Of a DNA stretch of 22,881 bases, positions 1 to 6,986 are shown piece by piece. The stretch comes from a virus: the IMG/VR virus record IMGVR_UViG_3300035145_004233, positions 1 through 22,881 of that record; one strand, 5' to 3'. The notes under the pieces were generated by a model. It was not told the DNA's origin, ran no database searches, and worked only from the letters and a program-made list of their open reading frames with translations. The position numbers and the translations under genes are program-made. Each line of letters opens with the position of its first letter. Positions within the stretch are counted from its first letter, which is position 1.

Positions 1-2
1 TG

Positions 3-461
3 AAAAAGTCTGAATTTAAAGAATATCTTAAAACTGAAATCCTCAAAATGCAAGAGGCATCTTCTGAAGATATAGCAAAACAAAAAGAACTTAACGCTGA
101 ACTCGAAAAAACTAAAGAGTTAAAAGCTAATATGAAAGAAAGTAAAGTTACTAAATCTGAATTTAAAGAATATCTTAAGCAAGAAATTCTTCGTGAAATT
201 ACTGAGCAAGAAGATGAAGATGTTGCTTTAGATGATTTAGCTGGAGAAGAAGAAATTACTGCAGCTATAGAAGAACCCTCCCAGGATAAAGCTCTTGAAT
301 TAGACGATATAGGAGATACCTTGGTTCAATTAGCCAGAAGAGCTAAAGATGTAGACGAAAGAGAATTAGCTAACCAAATCCTTAATTCAGCTAAATTTGC
401 TAAAAAGACTGAGTTTAAGAAAGTAGAAAAGGATGCTGGTATTAAAGGTGAAGAAGTATAA
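3..461 (+). CDS. Charged coiled-coil-like phage protein, 5' end cut by window edge
   Basis: The frame is open from base 3. Bases 1-2 are TG, so an ATG whose A lies just outside the window would give a start MKKSEFKEYLK; the true start may instead lie further left. An internal ATG at 48 is possible but would drop a duplicated motif. The protein (about 152 residues visible) is rich in Lys and Glu and probably helical. The motif KSEFKEYLKxEIL occurs twice, near the visible N-terminus and again about 49 residues later. The C-terminal third (DTLVQLARRAKDVDERELANQ) looks like a compact helical segment. The stop overlaps the next start (TAATG), so it is co-translated with the following gene. I do not recognise the family. 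Position in a T4-like late block suggests a virion or head accessory role, which is inference. Confidence 0.75.
   Translation, partial: KKSEFKEYLKTEILKMQEASSEDIAKQKELNAELEKTKELKANMKESKVTKSEFKEYLKQEILREITEQEDEDVALDDLAGEEEITAAIEEPSQDKALELDDIGDTLVQLARRAKDVDERELANQILNSAKFAKKTEFKKVEKDAGIKGEEV
9..178 (+). repeat. 23-nt in-frame direct repeat (9-31 and 156-178)
   Basis: An identical 23-base stretch occurs at 9-31 and 156-178. The spacing is 147 nt, a multiple of three, so both copies encode SEFKEYL plus flanking Lys in the same frame. It reads as a duplicated N-terminal motif within the first gene. Confidence 0.8.
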
Positions 462-1366
462 TGGCTAAAAAAAAGACCAAATTAGATAAGATGTCTAAAA
501 AAGAAAAGACATCATTAGCTTATGCTTTAGCTACTAATTTGGCAAAGCATGGTAAACCTCAATCACCTAAAAATGAGCGTAAACTTACTAAAGGTGAAAT
601 GAAAAAAAAGGAAAAAAACGTAATGAAGTTTAAAAAAGCTTTTGATTTAGAGGAAATACAAGAAATTGTAAAAGCTATCCGTGAGCAAAAATTAGATCCT
701 GTAGGTAAAGAAGATGCTGATGTTAATAATGATGGTAAAGTAGATAAAACAGACGATTATTTAAAAAATCGTAGGGAAAAAGTATCTAAAGCCATTAAAA
801 AAGAACACCACCTTAAAAACAACCCCAATGCTAAGTACGTAGCTACAGCAGCTCCTCAAGGATGGTTTGATGTTTGGGAAGGTGAACCTTTTGATATAAC
901 TGGTGAAAATGGTGTTCTTGTAGGAAAATTTCATTCTATGAAAGATGCTAAGGAGTATGCGGATAGAAAAAATGCTGAACAGGGTAAATTAGAGGAAGAA
1001 TTTGAATATAGTGATCAAGCAAAAGCTTCATTAGAAAAAATTAAAAATAAAAGAACAGCTAGGTATCAATACAACCAACCTAAAAAAAGTGATCCTACTA
1101 TAGCTCAAAGAGGTGGACACGATAAAGTGTATAAAGATTATCTAAAAGAAGACGCTAATAAAATAATTGCTTTAGAAAAAGAGCGTGAACGTTTAATGGC
1201 GGACATGGAGCAAGAAGCGGAGCCCGGAGGAGGTCCTATCGCTGACGAATATGGAGTTAAATTAGATCGTATTGATAAAGCATTAGCAAAATTAAAAGGA
1301 TCAAAAAAACAATATGGGGTACTTTCAACAGCCGAGTTAAATAAACTCGCAAGAATAAAAAAATAA
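461..1366 (+). CDS. Basic phage protein with one EF-hand/dockerin-like calcium loop
   Basis: A 301-residue, very Lys-rich protein. Residues 87-98 form a complete 12-residue calcium-binding loop with the pattern D-x-N-x-D-G-x-V-x-x-x-D, followed by DYLKNRREKVSKAIKKE. To my knowledge this loop-plus-helix module recurs in hypothetical proteins of T4-like marine phages. A second segment around residues 126-170 (YVATAAPQGWFDVWEGEPFDI) may be a small separate domain, and the C-terminal part is a charged helix. The start overlaps the upstream stop by one base and its own stop overlaps the next start by one base, so it lies inside a tight operon. The exact role is unknown; calcium binding is predicted from the loop only, and a virion-structural role is inferred from context. 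Confidence 0.8.
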   Translation: MAKKKTKLDKMSKKEKTSLAYALATNLAKHGKPQSPKNERKLTKGEMKKKEKNVMKFKKAFDLEEIQEIVKAIREQKLDPVGKEDADVNNDGKVDKTDDYLKNRREKVSKAIKKEHHLKNNPNAKYVATAAPQGWFDVWEGEPFDITGENGVLVGKFHSMKDAKEYADRKNAEQGKLEEEFEYSDQAKASLEKIKNKRTARYQYNQPKKSDPTIAQRGGHDKVYKDYLKEDANKIIALEKERERLMADMEQEAEPGGGPIADEYGVKLDRIDKALAKLKGSKKQYGVLSTAELNKLARIKK

Positions 1367-1923
1367 TGCAAAAGTCTGAATTTATATCAAAAATTAAGAA
1401 CCTTGCTAAAAAGGTATATGCTGAAAAAACTAGCCCTTTAGCTAGCCCTAAAGAAATAGAAAAAGCTATATCTAAGTTTCCTGTATTGGATCAATTTCCA
1501 CCTTTGAAGGATATCATGGATGATCTATTTGATTTCCAATATGAACCTTTTGTAAGTGATATACAATGGGTTGCACCACGCCCTACTACATTTAGAATTA
1601 AATTAGTAAATGGTGCTGATTTTTACTTAACTTATCAAGGTAAGGACCAAGATAAAGCTTTGTTTATAGCACAAGTAGCAGGTAAAAAATACTTTTTAGA
1701 ATCATTACCTGAAGAACAACAAGCAGCAGAAGCCATCGCTAGATTATTAAGGTATCAATTTGCTGATACTGGTAAATCTACATCAGATGTTGAAGCTGGA
1801 TTAGATGCTGAATTAGGGGATGAATCAGCTGCAGCAGTAGATTCAATAGAACCTGAAACTCCAGCAGAGGAACCAGCAGCAGAACCAGATCTTGGTCTCC
1901 CAGCAACAGTAGACGACTTATAA
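1366..1923 (+). CDS. Unrecognised phage protein with acidic Pro/Ala-rich tail
   Basis: A 185-residue protein that I do not recognise. It begins MQKSEFISKIKNLAKKVYAE, an amphipathic helix sharing the KSEF beginning with the first gene of the window. The middle (about residues 55-125) looks globular with beta-strand character (TTFRIKLVNGADFYLTYQG). The last 45 residues are acidic and rich in Pro, Ala and Glu (EPETPAEEPAAEPD) and are probably disordered. Start and upstream stop overlap as TAATG; the next gene starts two bases after its stop. Clustering with other late genes suggests a virion or assembly protein, but nothing in the sequence proves it. Confidence 0.75.
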   Translation: MQKSEFISKIKNLAKKVYAEKTSPLASPKEIEKAISKFPVLDQFPPLKDIMDDLFDFQYEPFVSDIQWVAPRPTTFRIKLVNGADFYLTYQGKDQDKALFIAQVAGKKYFLESLPEEQQAAEAIARLLRYQFADTGKSTSDVEAGLDAELGDESAAAVDSIEPETPAEEPAAEPDLGLPATVDDL

Positions 1924-1924
1924 T

Positions 1925-3112
1925 ATGGACATACTAGAACAATTTTTAAGGAATATTTCATATAAATTTCCTAAAGGATATCCTGACATCAATGATGCTC
2001 AGGATATGCTTATGTTAGAGGGAATATTAGGTGAAATGGGAATTGATTTAGAAGAAGCTATTTCTAAGTCAACTTCATCTAAAGCAGCTGAAGATTTTGC
2101 TAATAGTGCTATAGGTAAAAAATACGAATTTAGAAAATTCAAATCAGGTAAATATAGAAATAGAATAAATTCAACTAAAGTACAATATCCCGAACTTAAA
2201 GATTTACTAGCCACCTATTTTGGAGTTGAACCCGATAAAGTAATACCCATATCAGCAGGTCAAGGTCCAGCTGCTAAAGACTCAGTTTCAGGTTATCAAT
2301 TAGATACACCTAAGTATGGTGAAATTTATATTGCTTTTAGTGGGGGTAAAAAAGGTAGAGGGGGAAAAGAAGAAGAAGAAAGACTAATAAATGGTATAAA
2401 CGAGTATACAGGGGATGGAATAGAACCTATAACTGTTAAATTTATAGGTAAAAATGGTCCTTATGAAGTTGAAAATGTAAAAAAGGCTGAAGATGCTTCA
2501 ACCCGACCTGCTGGGGGTATAAAAGCGGATGTGATATTAACAGATGGATCTTCTAATTTAGCTAACATTTCGGTAAAGGCTGATTATACTGGAGAAGGTA
2601 AAGAATCCACTGGATTTAGGTGGGCTTCTGTTAACAATGATCAAACTCCTTTTCGTAAAGAGTTTGTTAAAGCAGCTTTAACTGATAATTCCTTTCCTAT
2701 AGAACTCCGAAGAAGAGGAGGAAACACAGATACTGAAAGAAGCCCTAAATACTTAATGTTTAAAAGGGGAACAGATGAAAAAATAAGCAAGGTTGTAGTA
2801 GATAACGCCCCAGATGAATATAATAATTTTTATATTTTTGGTAATGATAAACCTAAAACTGTAGTAATAGGGGGTAAATTTTCCCCAGATGACTTTAGTT
2901 ACGATGATAGTACTAGTACTTTAACTATAAAAGTAAAAACTATATACACTGATTTAGAACAAATAGAGGGTACTGTAATAGAACCAAAATTTACTATTGA
3001 ATTACATAAGGATCAACCCTACGGCTTAGACTTTAGATCTGTACCTGCTGGAAAAGCTAAATTTGGCTCAAAATCAGCAGCCATAAGAATAGATTACTCA
3101 GACGTCCTTTAA
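1925..3112 (+). CDS. Unrecognised 395-aa phage protein, weakly nuclease-like core
   Basis: Residues 1-50 are helical (MDILEQFLRNISYKFPKGYP). The centre contains GGIKADVILTDGSSNLANIS followed by VKAD, a strand-Asp-strand-xxK arrangement reminiscent of PD-(D/E)xK nuclease folds (Asp, then S-V-K in place of the usual acidic-x-Lys). The C-terminal half is beta-rich (phrases such as PKTVVIGGKF and TLTIKVKT). The nuclease resemblance is weak because the acidic residue before the lysine is missing, so I do not assign an activity. The gene starts two bases after the upstream stop, and a 14-base gap containing the recurrent ATATTTA element follows it. Alternative reading: a structural protein of the neck or baseplate region. 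Confidence 0.75.
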   Translation: MDILEQFLRNISYKFPKGYPDINDAQDMLMLEGILGEMGIDLEEAISKSTSSKAAEDFANSAIGKKYEFRKFKSGKYRNRINSTKVQYPELKDLLATYFGVEPDKVIPISAGQGPAAKDSVSGYQLDTPKYGEIYIAFSGGKKGRGGKEEEERLINGINEYTGDGIEPITVKFIGKNGPYEVENVKKAEDASTRPAGGIKADVILTDGSSNLANISVKADYTGEGKESTGFRWASVNNDQTPFRKEFVKAALTDNSFPIELRRRGGNTDTERSPKYLMFKRGTDEKISKVVVDNAPDEYNNFYIFGNDKPKTVVIGGKFSPDDFSYDDSTSTLTIKVKTIYTDLEQIEGTVIEPKFTIELHKDQPYGLDFRSVPAGKAKFGSKSAAIRIDYSDVL

Positions 3113-3115
3113 TAA

Positions 3116-3123
3116 TATTTATA
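3116..3123 (+). promoter_or_regulatory. Recurrent intergenic element TATTTATA
   Basis: Exact TATTTATA four bases after the preceding stop and three bases before the ATG at 3127. One of nine intergenic copies, all on the + strand. It is the reverse complement of the T4 late-promoter core TATAAATA, so its function is not obvious. Confidence 0.4.
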
Positions 3124-3126
3124 ATC

Positions 3127-4089
3127 ATGCTACATCAATTTATACACGAAGCACTAAAAGGGTATGAAGCCCCTAAAAAATCATGCTCATGCGGTTGCGG
3201 TGGGTGTAGTGATGCGCAACCTAAACTCGCATTATTAGAAAGTAAAACGCCTATAAGCGAAGGCCTCCGCTACCACATCGAGAATAATATATCGCTACAA
3301 GAAAATGTGTTTAGAATTGGATCTAAAAAATATTTACAACTATTTGCCGAAGCTCGTATGCTTCATGAATGGGGTAATATTAGTTTAGATGAAAACAGTA
3401 AATTTCTTATTGAAAATACTGACATTGGTAAATTTGGTATTTTTGAAGGCAAAAAGGTACCACTTGATTTACCTGTTGTAAATGAAGAGTACGATAAAGA
3501 ACCTGTTAATGAATTTTTGAGAAAATTAATGGGTAAAGTTACTAAGTATGTTGGTATACAAAAGGTAGCAGATATTCTTTTAGACAAAATTGCAGAAAGG
3601 GTCCCAACAGAACACCAAGACCTAATCACAGATCTTAGACCAGTAATTGCCTCAGCCATTACATTAGGTAAAATTACAACAATTACAGAACTTGTAAAAT
3701 ATATAATGGATAATGGGGGTGAAATAAAAGACCTAATAGCAGATGAAATTCCTGGATTACTTCAAAAATTAAAATTAGCTGAAGGGGATATAGACGAGGC
3801 TAAGAAAAAAAAGAAAAAAGATCCACCCCTTGGTAAACCAAAAAGAGGTGGATCCAAAGCTTATTACGTTTACGTAAGAGACCCTAAAACCAAAAACATT
3901 AAAAAAGTATCATTTGGTTCAGGTGGTTTAAGGGCTAAAATTAAAAACCCTAAAGCAAGAAGTGCTTTTGCTAAAAGACATAAGTGCTCCCAAAAGAAAG
4001 ATAGAACTAAAGCTTCATACTGGAGTTGTAACCTCCCAAGATATGCCCCAGCTCTTGGTCTTGGTCCAAAAATGAATACTTATTGGTGA
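3127..4089 (+). CDS. Two-domain Cys-containing virion-type protein
   Basis: A 320-residue protein. The N-terminus MLHQFIHEALKG resembles the T4 capsid-targeting sequence and offers an IHE-A site of the gp21 protease type. A Cys cluster follows (C20, C22, C24, C27 in CSCGCGGC), a possible metal site. Residues 40-110 (GLRYHIENNISLQENVFRIG and on) form one conserved-looking module. A very basic linker (KKKKKKDPP) leads to a C-terminal domain of about 75 residues with YYVYVRDPKTKNIKKVSFG, RHKC (C287) and YWSC (C301). This ending resembles a C-terminal domain I recall from T4-like cyanophage proteins; the recollection is not checked. Its stop overlaps the next ATG as ATGA-type (TGATG). Function unknown; a virion component is likely by context. 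Confidence 0.78.
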   Translation: MLHQFIHEALKGYEAPKKSCSCGCGGCSDAQPKLALLESKTPISEGLRYHIENNISLQENVFRIGSKKYLQLFAEARMLHEWGNISLDENSKFLIENTDIGKFGIFEGKKVPLDLPVVNEEYDKEPVNEFLRKLMGKVTKYVGIQKVADILLDKIAERVPTEHQDLITDLRPVIASAITLGKITTITELVKYIMDNGGEIKDLIADEIPGLLQKLKLAEGDIDEAKKKKKKDPPLGKPKRGGSKAYYVYVRDPKTKNIKKVSFGSGGLRAKIKNPKARSAFAKRHKCSQKKDRTKASYWSCNLPRYAPALGLGPKMNTYW

Positions 4090-4709
4090 TGAATACATTT
4101 GATTTTAAATCCTATTTAGCAGAAGGGGGTGTTGACCAACAACTTCTTGAAAATGAAATTAACTTAATTTTTGAAGAATTTTTTGCTTCAATTACAGAAG
4201 AAGATCTTCTTGTAGAAGAAGTAACTACTGAAGAAAAAGAACAAGTTAATGAAGGTATAGGACTTGTTATAGCCGGTGCTATTTTATCTGCTCCTAAAAT
4301 TATTAATCTTTTAGGTAAACTTATTAAAAGAATTCAAAAGTTACTTGGTAAAACCCCTTCTGAAGATGGTGTAGCCGCTTGGATTGAAAAACAAGGTAAA
4401 AATCTAGAAGGAAAATATGTTAAGGTTCTTATGAAAGCTATTAAACTTTTTGGTATAGCTAAAAATGTATGGACTGATAAAAAAACAGGTGAAGTAAACG
4501 AAGAAAAACTTGAAGATACTGCTGAAGTAATATTAGCTATAGTTCTTATGGTTGCTGGTGCTTTAGCAGGTGTTGGAGGATTTGAAGCACTAGAATCTGG
4601 TTCTAATATTGTAGCAGCAATTGAAGGTAGCCTTACAGGTATTAAAGGAGCCGAAATTTTGGGCATTGTCAAAAAAGTTGGACCTAAATTGGTATCAGCA
4701 GCAGCATGA
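4089..4709 (+). CDS. Phage protein with two hydrophobic segments and targeting-like N-terminus
   Basis: The ATG at 4089 overlaps the upstream TGA and gives MNTFDFKSYLAEGG. A TTG six bases earlier is also in frame but less likely. The 206-residue protein begins with a motif like the T4 capsid-targeting sequence, with an LAE-G site of the gp21 type around residues 10-13. An acidic stretch follows, then a hydrophobic segment (GIGLVIAGAILSAP), a basic amphipathic region (LLGKLIKRIQKLLGK), and a second hydrophobic segment (VILAIVLMVAGALAGVGGF). Two membrane-active segments with a basic helix would suit a protein that enters or crosses a membrane, for example during DNA ejection; that is speculative. 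Family not recognised. Its stop overlaps the next start (ATGA). Confidence 0.75.
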   Translation: MNTFDFKSYLAEGGVDQQLLENEINLIFEEFFASITEEDLLVEEVTTEEKEQVNEGIGLVIAGAILSAPKIINLLGKLIKRIQKLLGKTPSEDGVAAWIEKQGKNLEGKYVKVLMKAIKLFGIAKNVWTDKKTGEVNEEKLEDTAEVILAIVLMVAGALAGVGGFEALESGSNIVAAIEGSLTGIKGAEILGIVKKVGPKLVSAAA

Positions 4710-4969
4710 ACCCATATACCAACTTAACAGAAGGTAAAGAAATAATTAGAGAATTTAGTGCTGATGTGGATCCTATGTCTTTAATTTGGCATGAAGATCA
4801 AGAAGATAGAACAATAGAAGTTGTAGAAGGAAATGGATGGAAATTTCAATTTGATGAAGAACTTCCATTCGAACTTACAGAAAATACAACGTTTGACATC
4901 CCTTGTGGATATTTACATCGGGTAATAAAAGGACAAGGAAAATTAACAATAAAAATTATAAAAAAATGA
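4706..4969 (+). CDS. Small cupin-like phage protein
   Basis: An 87-residue protein. The N-terminus MNPYTNLTEGKEIIREF carries an LTE-G site. The body reads as a single jelly-roll/cupin-like barrel: LIWHEDQEDRTIEVVEGNGW, then FQFDEELPFEL, then IPCGYLHRVIKGQGKLTIKI. The spacing of His in WHED and His in LHRVIKG matches small proteins I know from T4-like phages that resemble cupins. Whether it binds a metal or is catalytic cannot be decided; only two His are well placed. Start overlaps the upstream stop and its stop overlaps the next start (both ATGA), which implies translational coupling. Confidence 0.75.
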   Translation: MNPYTNLTEGKEIIREFSADVDPMSLIWHEDQEDRTIEVVEGNGWKFQFDEELPFELTENTTFDIPCGYLHRVIKGQGKLTIKIIKK

Positions 4970-5136
4970 ACACACAAGAGTTATTTGAACAAATTGATGC
5001 TTTTTACGAAACGTTTAAAGCTGAACATGAGGGTAAATCAAAGGCTGCCCATGGTCGTGCTAGAAAAGCATTAGGTGAAATTAAAAAATTAGTAACCGAA
5101 TATAGAAAAGCCTCTGTAGCAGAAGACAAAGCATAA
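4966..5136 (+). CDS. 56-aa histone H1-like (Hc1-type) DNA-binding protein
   Basis: The ATG at 4966 overlaps the upstream TGA and gives MNTQELFEQIDAFYETF. A longer in-frame reading from 4903 lies wholly within the cupin-like gene and is rejected. The core AAHGRARKALGEIKKLV followed by TEYRKAS resembles the 'AAGtRaRK.l.eik' core of the small Hc1/histone H1-like proteins common in Bacteroidota. It is Lys/Arg-rich, helical and has no signal peptide. The likely role is to bind and compact DNA, either packaged phage DNA or the host nucleoid. It is the last gene before a strong terminator. The short length limits certainty. Confidence 0.65.
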   Translation: MNTQELFEQIDAFYETFKAEHEGKSKAAHGRARKALGEIKKLVTEYRKASVAEDKA

Positions 5137-5179
5137 CTTATAGACTGATTCATAGCCAGTCGATTTTAAAACATTCGAG

Positions 5180-5214
5180 AGCTGTGGCCTCAATTTGGGG
5201 CCACAGCTTTTTTT
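5180..5214 (+). terminator. Rho-independent terminator after the histone-like gene
   Basis: A perfect 10-bp stem AGCTGTGGCC (5180-5189) / GGCCACAGCT (5199-5208), 9-base loop, followed by seven T (5208-5214). It separates the upstream group of small genes from the FAD oxidoreductase gene. A weaker GACTG/CAGTC hairpin lies just before it (5143-5161). Confidence 0.93.
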
Positions 5215-5219
5215 GCGTA

Positions 5220-5227
5220 TATTTAGA
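5220..5227 (+). promoter_or_regulatory. Recurrent intergenic element, variant TATTTAGA
   Basis: ATATTTA core located directly after the terminator and 16 bases before the ATG at 5244. Because the terminator separates it from the previous gene, this copy belongs with the downstream gene and could be its promoter. Confidence 0.4.
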
Positions 5228-5243
5228 CAACCTCAAAAAACAA

Positions 5244-6722
5244 ATGGAAAAAATAGTAATAATCGGAGCAGGTGTAGCAGGTGTTAATGCTGCTACCAAA
5301 TTAGTTGATAATGGTTATCCTGGTGATCACATCACTATCATTGATATGGGTAACGACCCCTACAAGCGTAAACCTGAAGAAGTAATGACAGGTTTTATGG
5401 GTGCTGGTGGTTGGAGTGATGGTAAACTTACCTATCATACTTCAATTGGTGGACATATGTCTAAGTATTGTGGTGATGAAAAAGCTATGGAGTTAATGGA
5501 TCAAGTTATTACTAACTTTAAACGATTCCACCCTAAACCAGAAGAGGTACAATGCTCAAACCCAGTAGCAGAACCTGATTTTATCAAACCTTATTTTGGG
5601 CTTCGTTTATTCCCAGTTTGGCACGTAGGTACAGATTATCTACATGAAATTGGTAAAAATTGGTATGATTTTCTTTGTGATAAAGGTGTTAAGTTTCACT
5701 GGAATGCTAAAGTAACTAATGTTTTTCCTGATAAAAATAGGGTTGCATTTGAATATGTTAATAGAGATCGCCAAGGTGGTGGTACCTTTGATTATGACCG
5801 TTTGATTTTTGGTGTTGGTAAGTCTGGTATTGATTTTGGTAAAAGAATTATCGAAGAAAACAAATACCCAACCGAAGCAAAACCAGTACAGATTGGGGTA
5901 CGTTTTGAGGCACCACAAAAACACTTCCAGAAACTTATTGATGTAAGCTACGATTTTAAATTGTATCGTAAGTTTGAAGATGAGGGGGTATCACTTCGTT
6001 CATTTTGTACTAATAATAATGCAGCATATGTAGCACTTGAAGAAACATATGGTGATTATAGCTACAATGGTCATGCCAAAAAAGACGAAGCATATCGTAA
6101 TGATATGACTAATTTTGGTATTTTGATGGAAGTTAGAGGAATTGAGAAACCATTTGAATGGTCTCGTGAATTAGTTTCTAAAGTACAAAAAGTAGATATT
6201 GTACCTGGTGAAGGGTATGGTGGTAAAAGAGCACAAGGTCGTTTTCAAGCAAAATATAAAGCAGGATTATATTACTCACCTTGGGTTAAAGAAGAAGGTG
6301 GTGGCGGTATTGTAAATCGCCTAAAAAGTAAAACATCTGAAGGTGATTGGGTAAAAGCCCATTACATTACTGAAAAAGGCTTACAGGAAGTTCGTGATCA
6401 TTTTCAAGGATACTTTAAGTATATTGAGGATTTTATTGGGGATATGAAAAAAGTATTTCCAACACTTGGTGATGATTGGGGTATGTACATTCCTGAAGTG
6501 AAATATCTCTCACCTGAACCACTTGTAAATTATGACAATTTGTCACTTGAACAAGTACCTAATGTCCATTTTGTAGGTGACGCTCTTAGTGCTAGAGGTA
6601 TTACTGTAAGTGGAGCACAAGGGACATATGTAGCAGAAGATATTATAGAAAATCATAAAAGTGAATTATTTTTTCACTTAGAAGATGCTAATTATATTGG
6701 TGGATTAACAATGCCTAAATAA
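5244..6722 (+). CDS. FAD-dependent oxidoreductase/dehydrogenase
   Basis: The start at ATG 5244 places the dinucleotide fold at the extreme N-terminus: MEKIVIIGAGVAGVNAATKL, with GxGxxG at residues 8-13. A longer reading from 5184 starts inside the terminator and is rejected. The segment MTGFMGAGGWSDGKLTYHTS matches the 'GGAGaFSDGKL' signature of the uncharacterised NAD(FAD)-utilising dehydrogenases (COG2509-like). Near the C-terminus, FVGDALSARGITVSGAQG (about residues 443-460) is the second FAD-binding element, and the Asp of VGD usually contacts the flavin. At 492 residues it looks full-length. It is predicted to be a soluble flavoenzyme; substrate unknown. The gene sits between a terminator and small phage genes, so it is probably an auxiliary metabolic gene expressed from its own promoter. 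Confidence 0.85.
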   Translation: MEKIVIIGAGVAGVNAATKLVDNGYPGDHITIIDMGNDPYKRKPEEVMTGFMGAGGWSDGKLTYHTSIGGHMSKYCGDEKAMELMDQVITNFKRFHPKPEEVQCSNPVAEPDFIKPYFGLRLFPVWHVGTDYLHEIGKNWYDFLCDKGVKFHWNAKVTNVFPDKNRVAFEYVNRDRQGGGTFDYDRLIFGVGKSGIDFGKRIIEENKYPTEAKPVQIGVRFEAPQKHFQKLIDVSYDFKLYRKFEDEGVSLRSFCTNNNAAYVALEETYGDYSYNGHAKKDEAYRNDMTNFGILMEVRGIEKPFEWSRELVSKVQKVDIVPGEGYGGKRAQGRFQAKYKAGLYYSPWVKEEGGGGIVNRLKSKTSEGDWVKAHYITEKGLQEVRDHFQGYFKYIEDFIGDMKKVFPTLGDDWGMYIPEVKYLSPEPLVNYDNLSLEQVPNVHFVGDALSARGITVSGAQGTYVAEDIIENHKSELFFHLEDANYIGGLTMPK

Positions 6723-6728
6723 AAAATT

Positions 6729-6986
6729 ATGGGAAAAGATAATAAATGGCCTGAACCTAAAAAAATTACAACTCCTGAGGGAACTATTTTACGAACTTGG
6801 GATGGTAAACTCCACAGTTGGGACCACCCAGCACTTATACCTGAGGGTGTATACCGCAATAGAGAGTATTATCTTTATGGTGTAAGACTCACTGAAGAGG
6901 AATGGAAAGAGAGAAAAAGAGACAGAACAGGGTTACCTTGGTACAAGAATCCTGCAATGCGTGAATCAGCAAGACAAGGAGGATAA
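6729..6986 (+). CDS. Small protein with an HSWDHPA-type motif
   Basis: An 85-residue, charged, Trp/Tyr-rich protein beginning MGKDNKWPEPKKITTPEGT. The central WDGKLHSWDHPALIPEGVYR followed by NREYYLYGVRLTEEEW resembles one unit of the 'G.lHr.dGPA ... eyY.nG' repeat found in phage and other proteins. The tail is KRDRTGLPWYKNPAMRESAR. It has no signal peptide or membrane segment. It follows the FAD oxidoreductase by six bases and its stop overlaps the kinase start (TAATG), so the three probably form one transcript. Function unknown. Confidence 0.75.
   Translation: MGKDNKWPEPKKITTPEGTILRTWDGKLHSWDHPALIPEGVYRNREYYLYGVRLTEEEWKERKRDRTGLPWYKNPAMRESARQGG

Noticed and set aside
4903-4965. ATG at 4903 as the start of the histone-like gene
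   Set aside because: The added residues come from the other frame of the cupin-like gene; the ATGA overlap at 4966 matches the local pattern.
5143-5161. GACTG/CAGTC hairpin before the 5180 terminator
   Set aside because: Only 5 bp with a 9-base loop; too weak to call separately from the strong terminator next to it.
5184-5243. GTG at 5184 as the start of the FAD oxidoreductase
   Set aside because: It lies inside the terminator stem and would add 20 residues before the Rossmann fold, which normally starts at the N-terminus.
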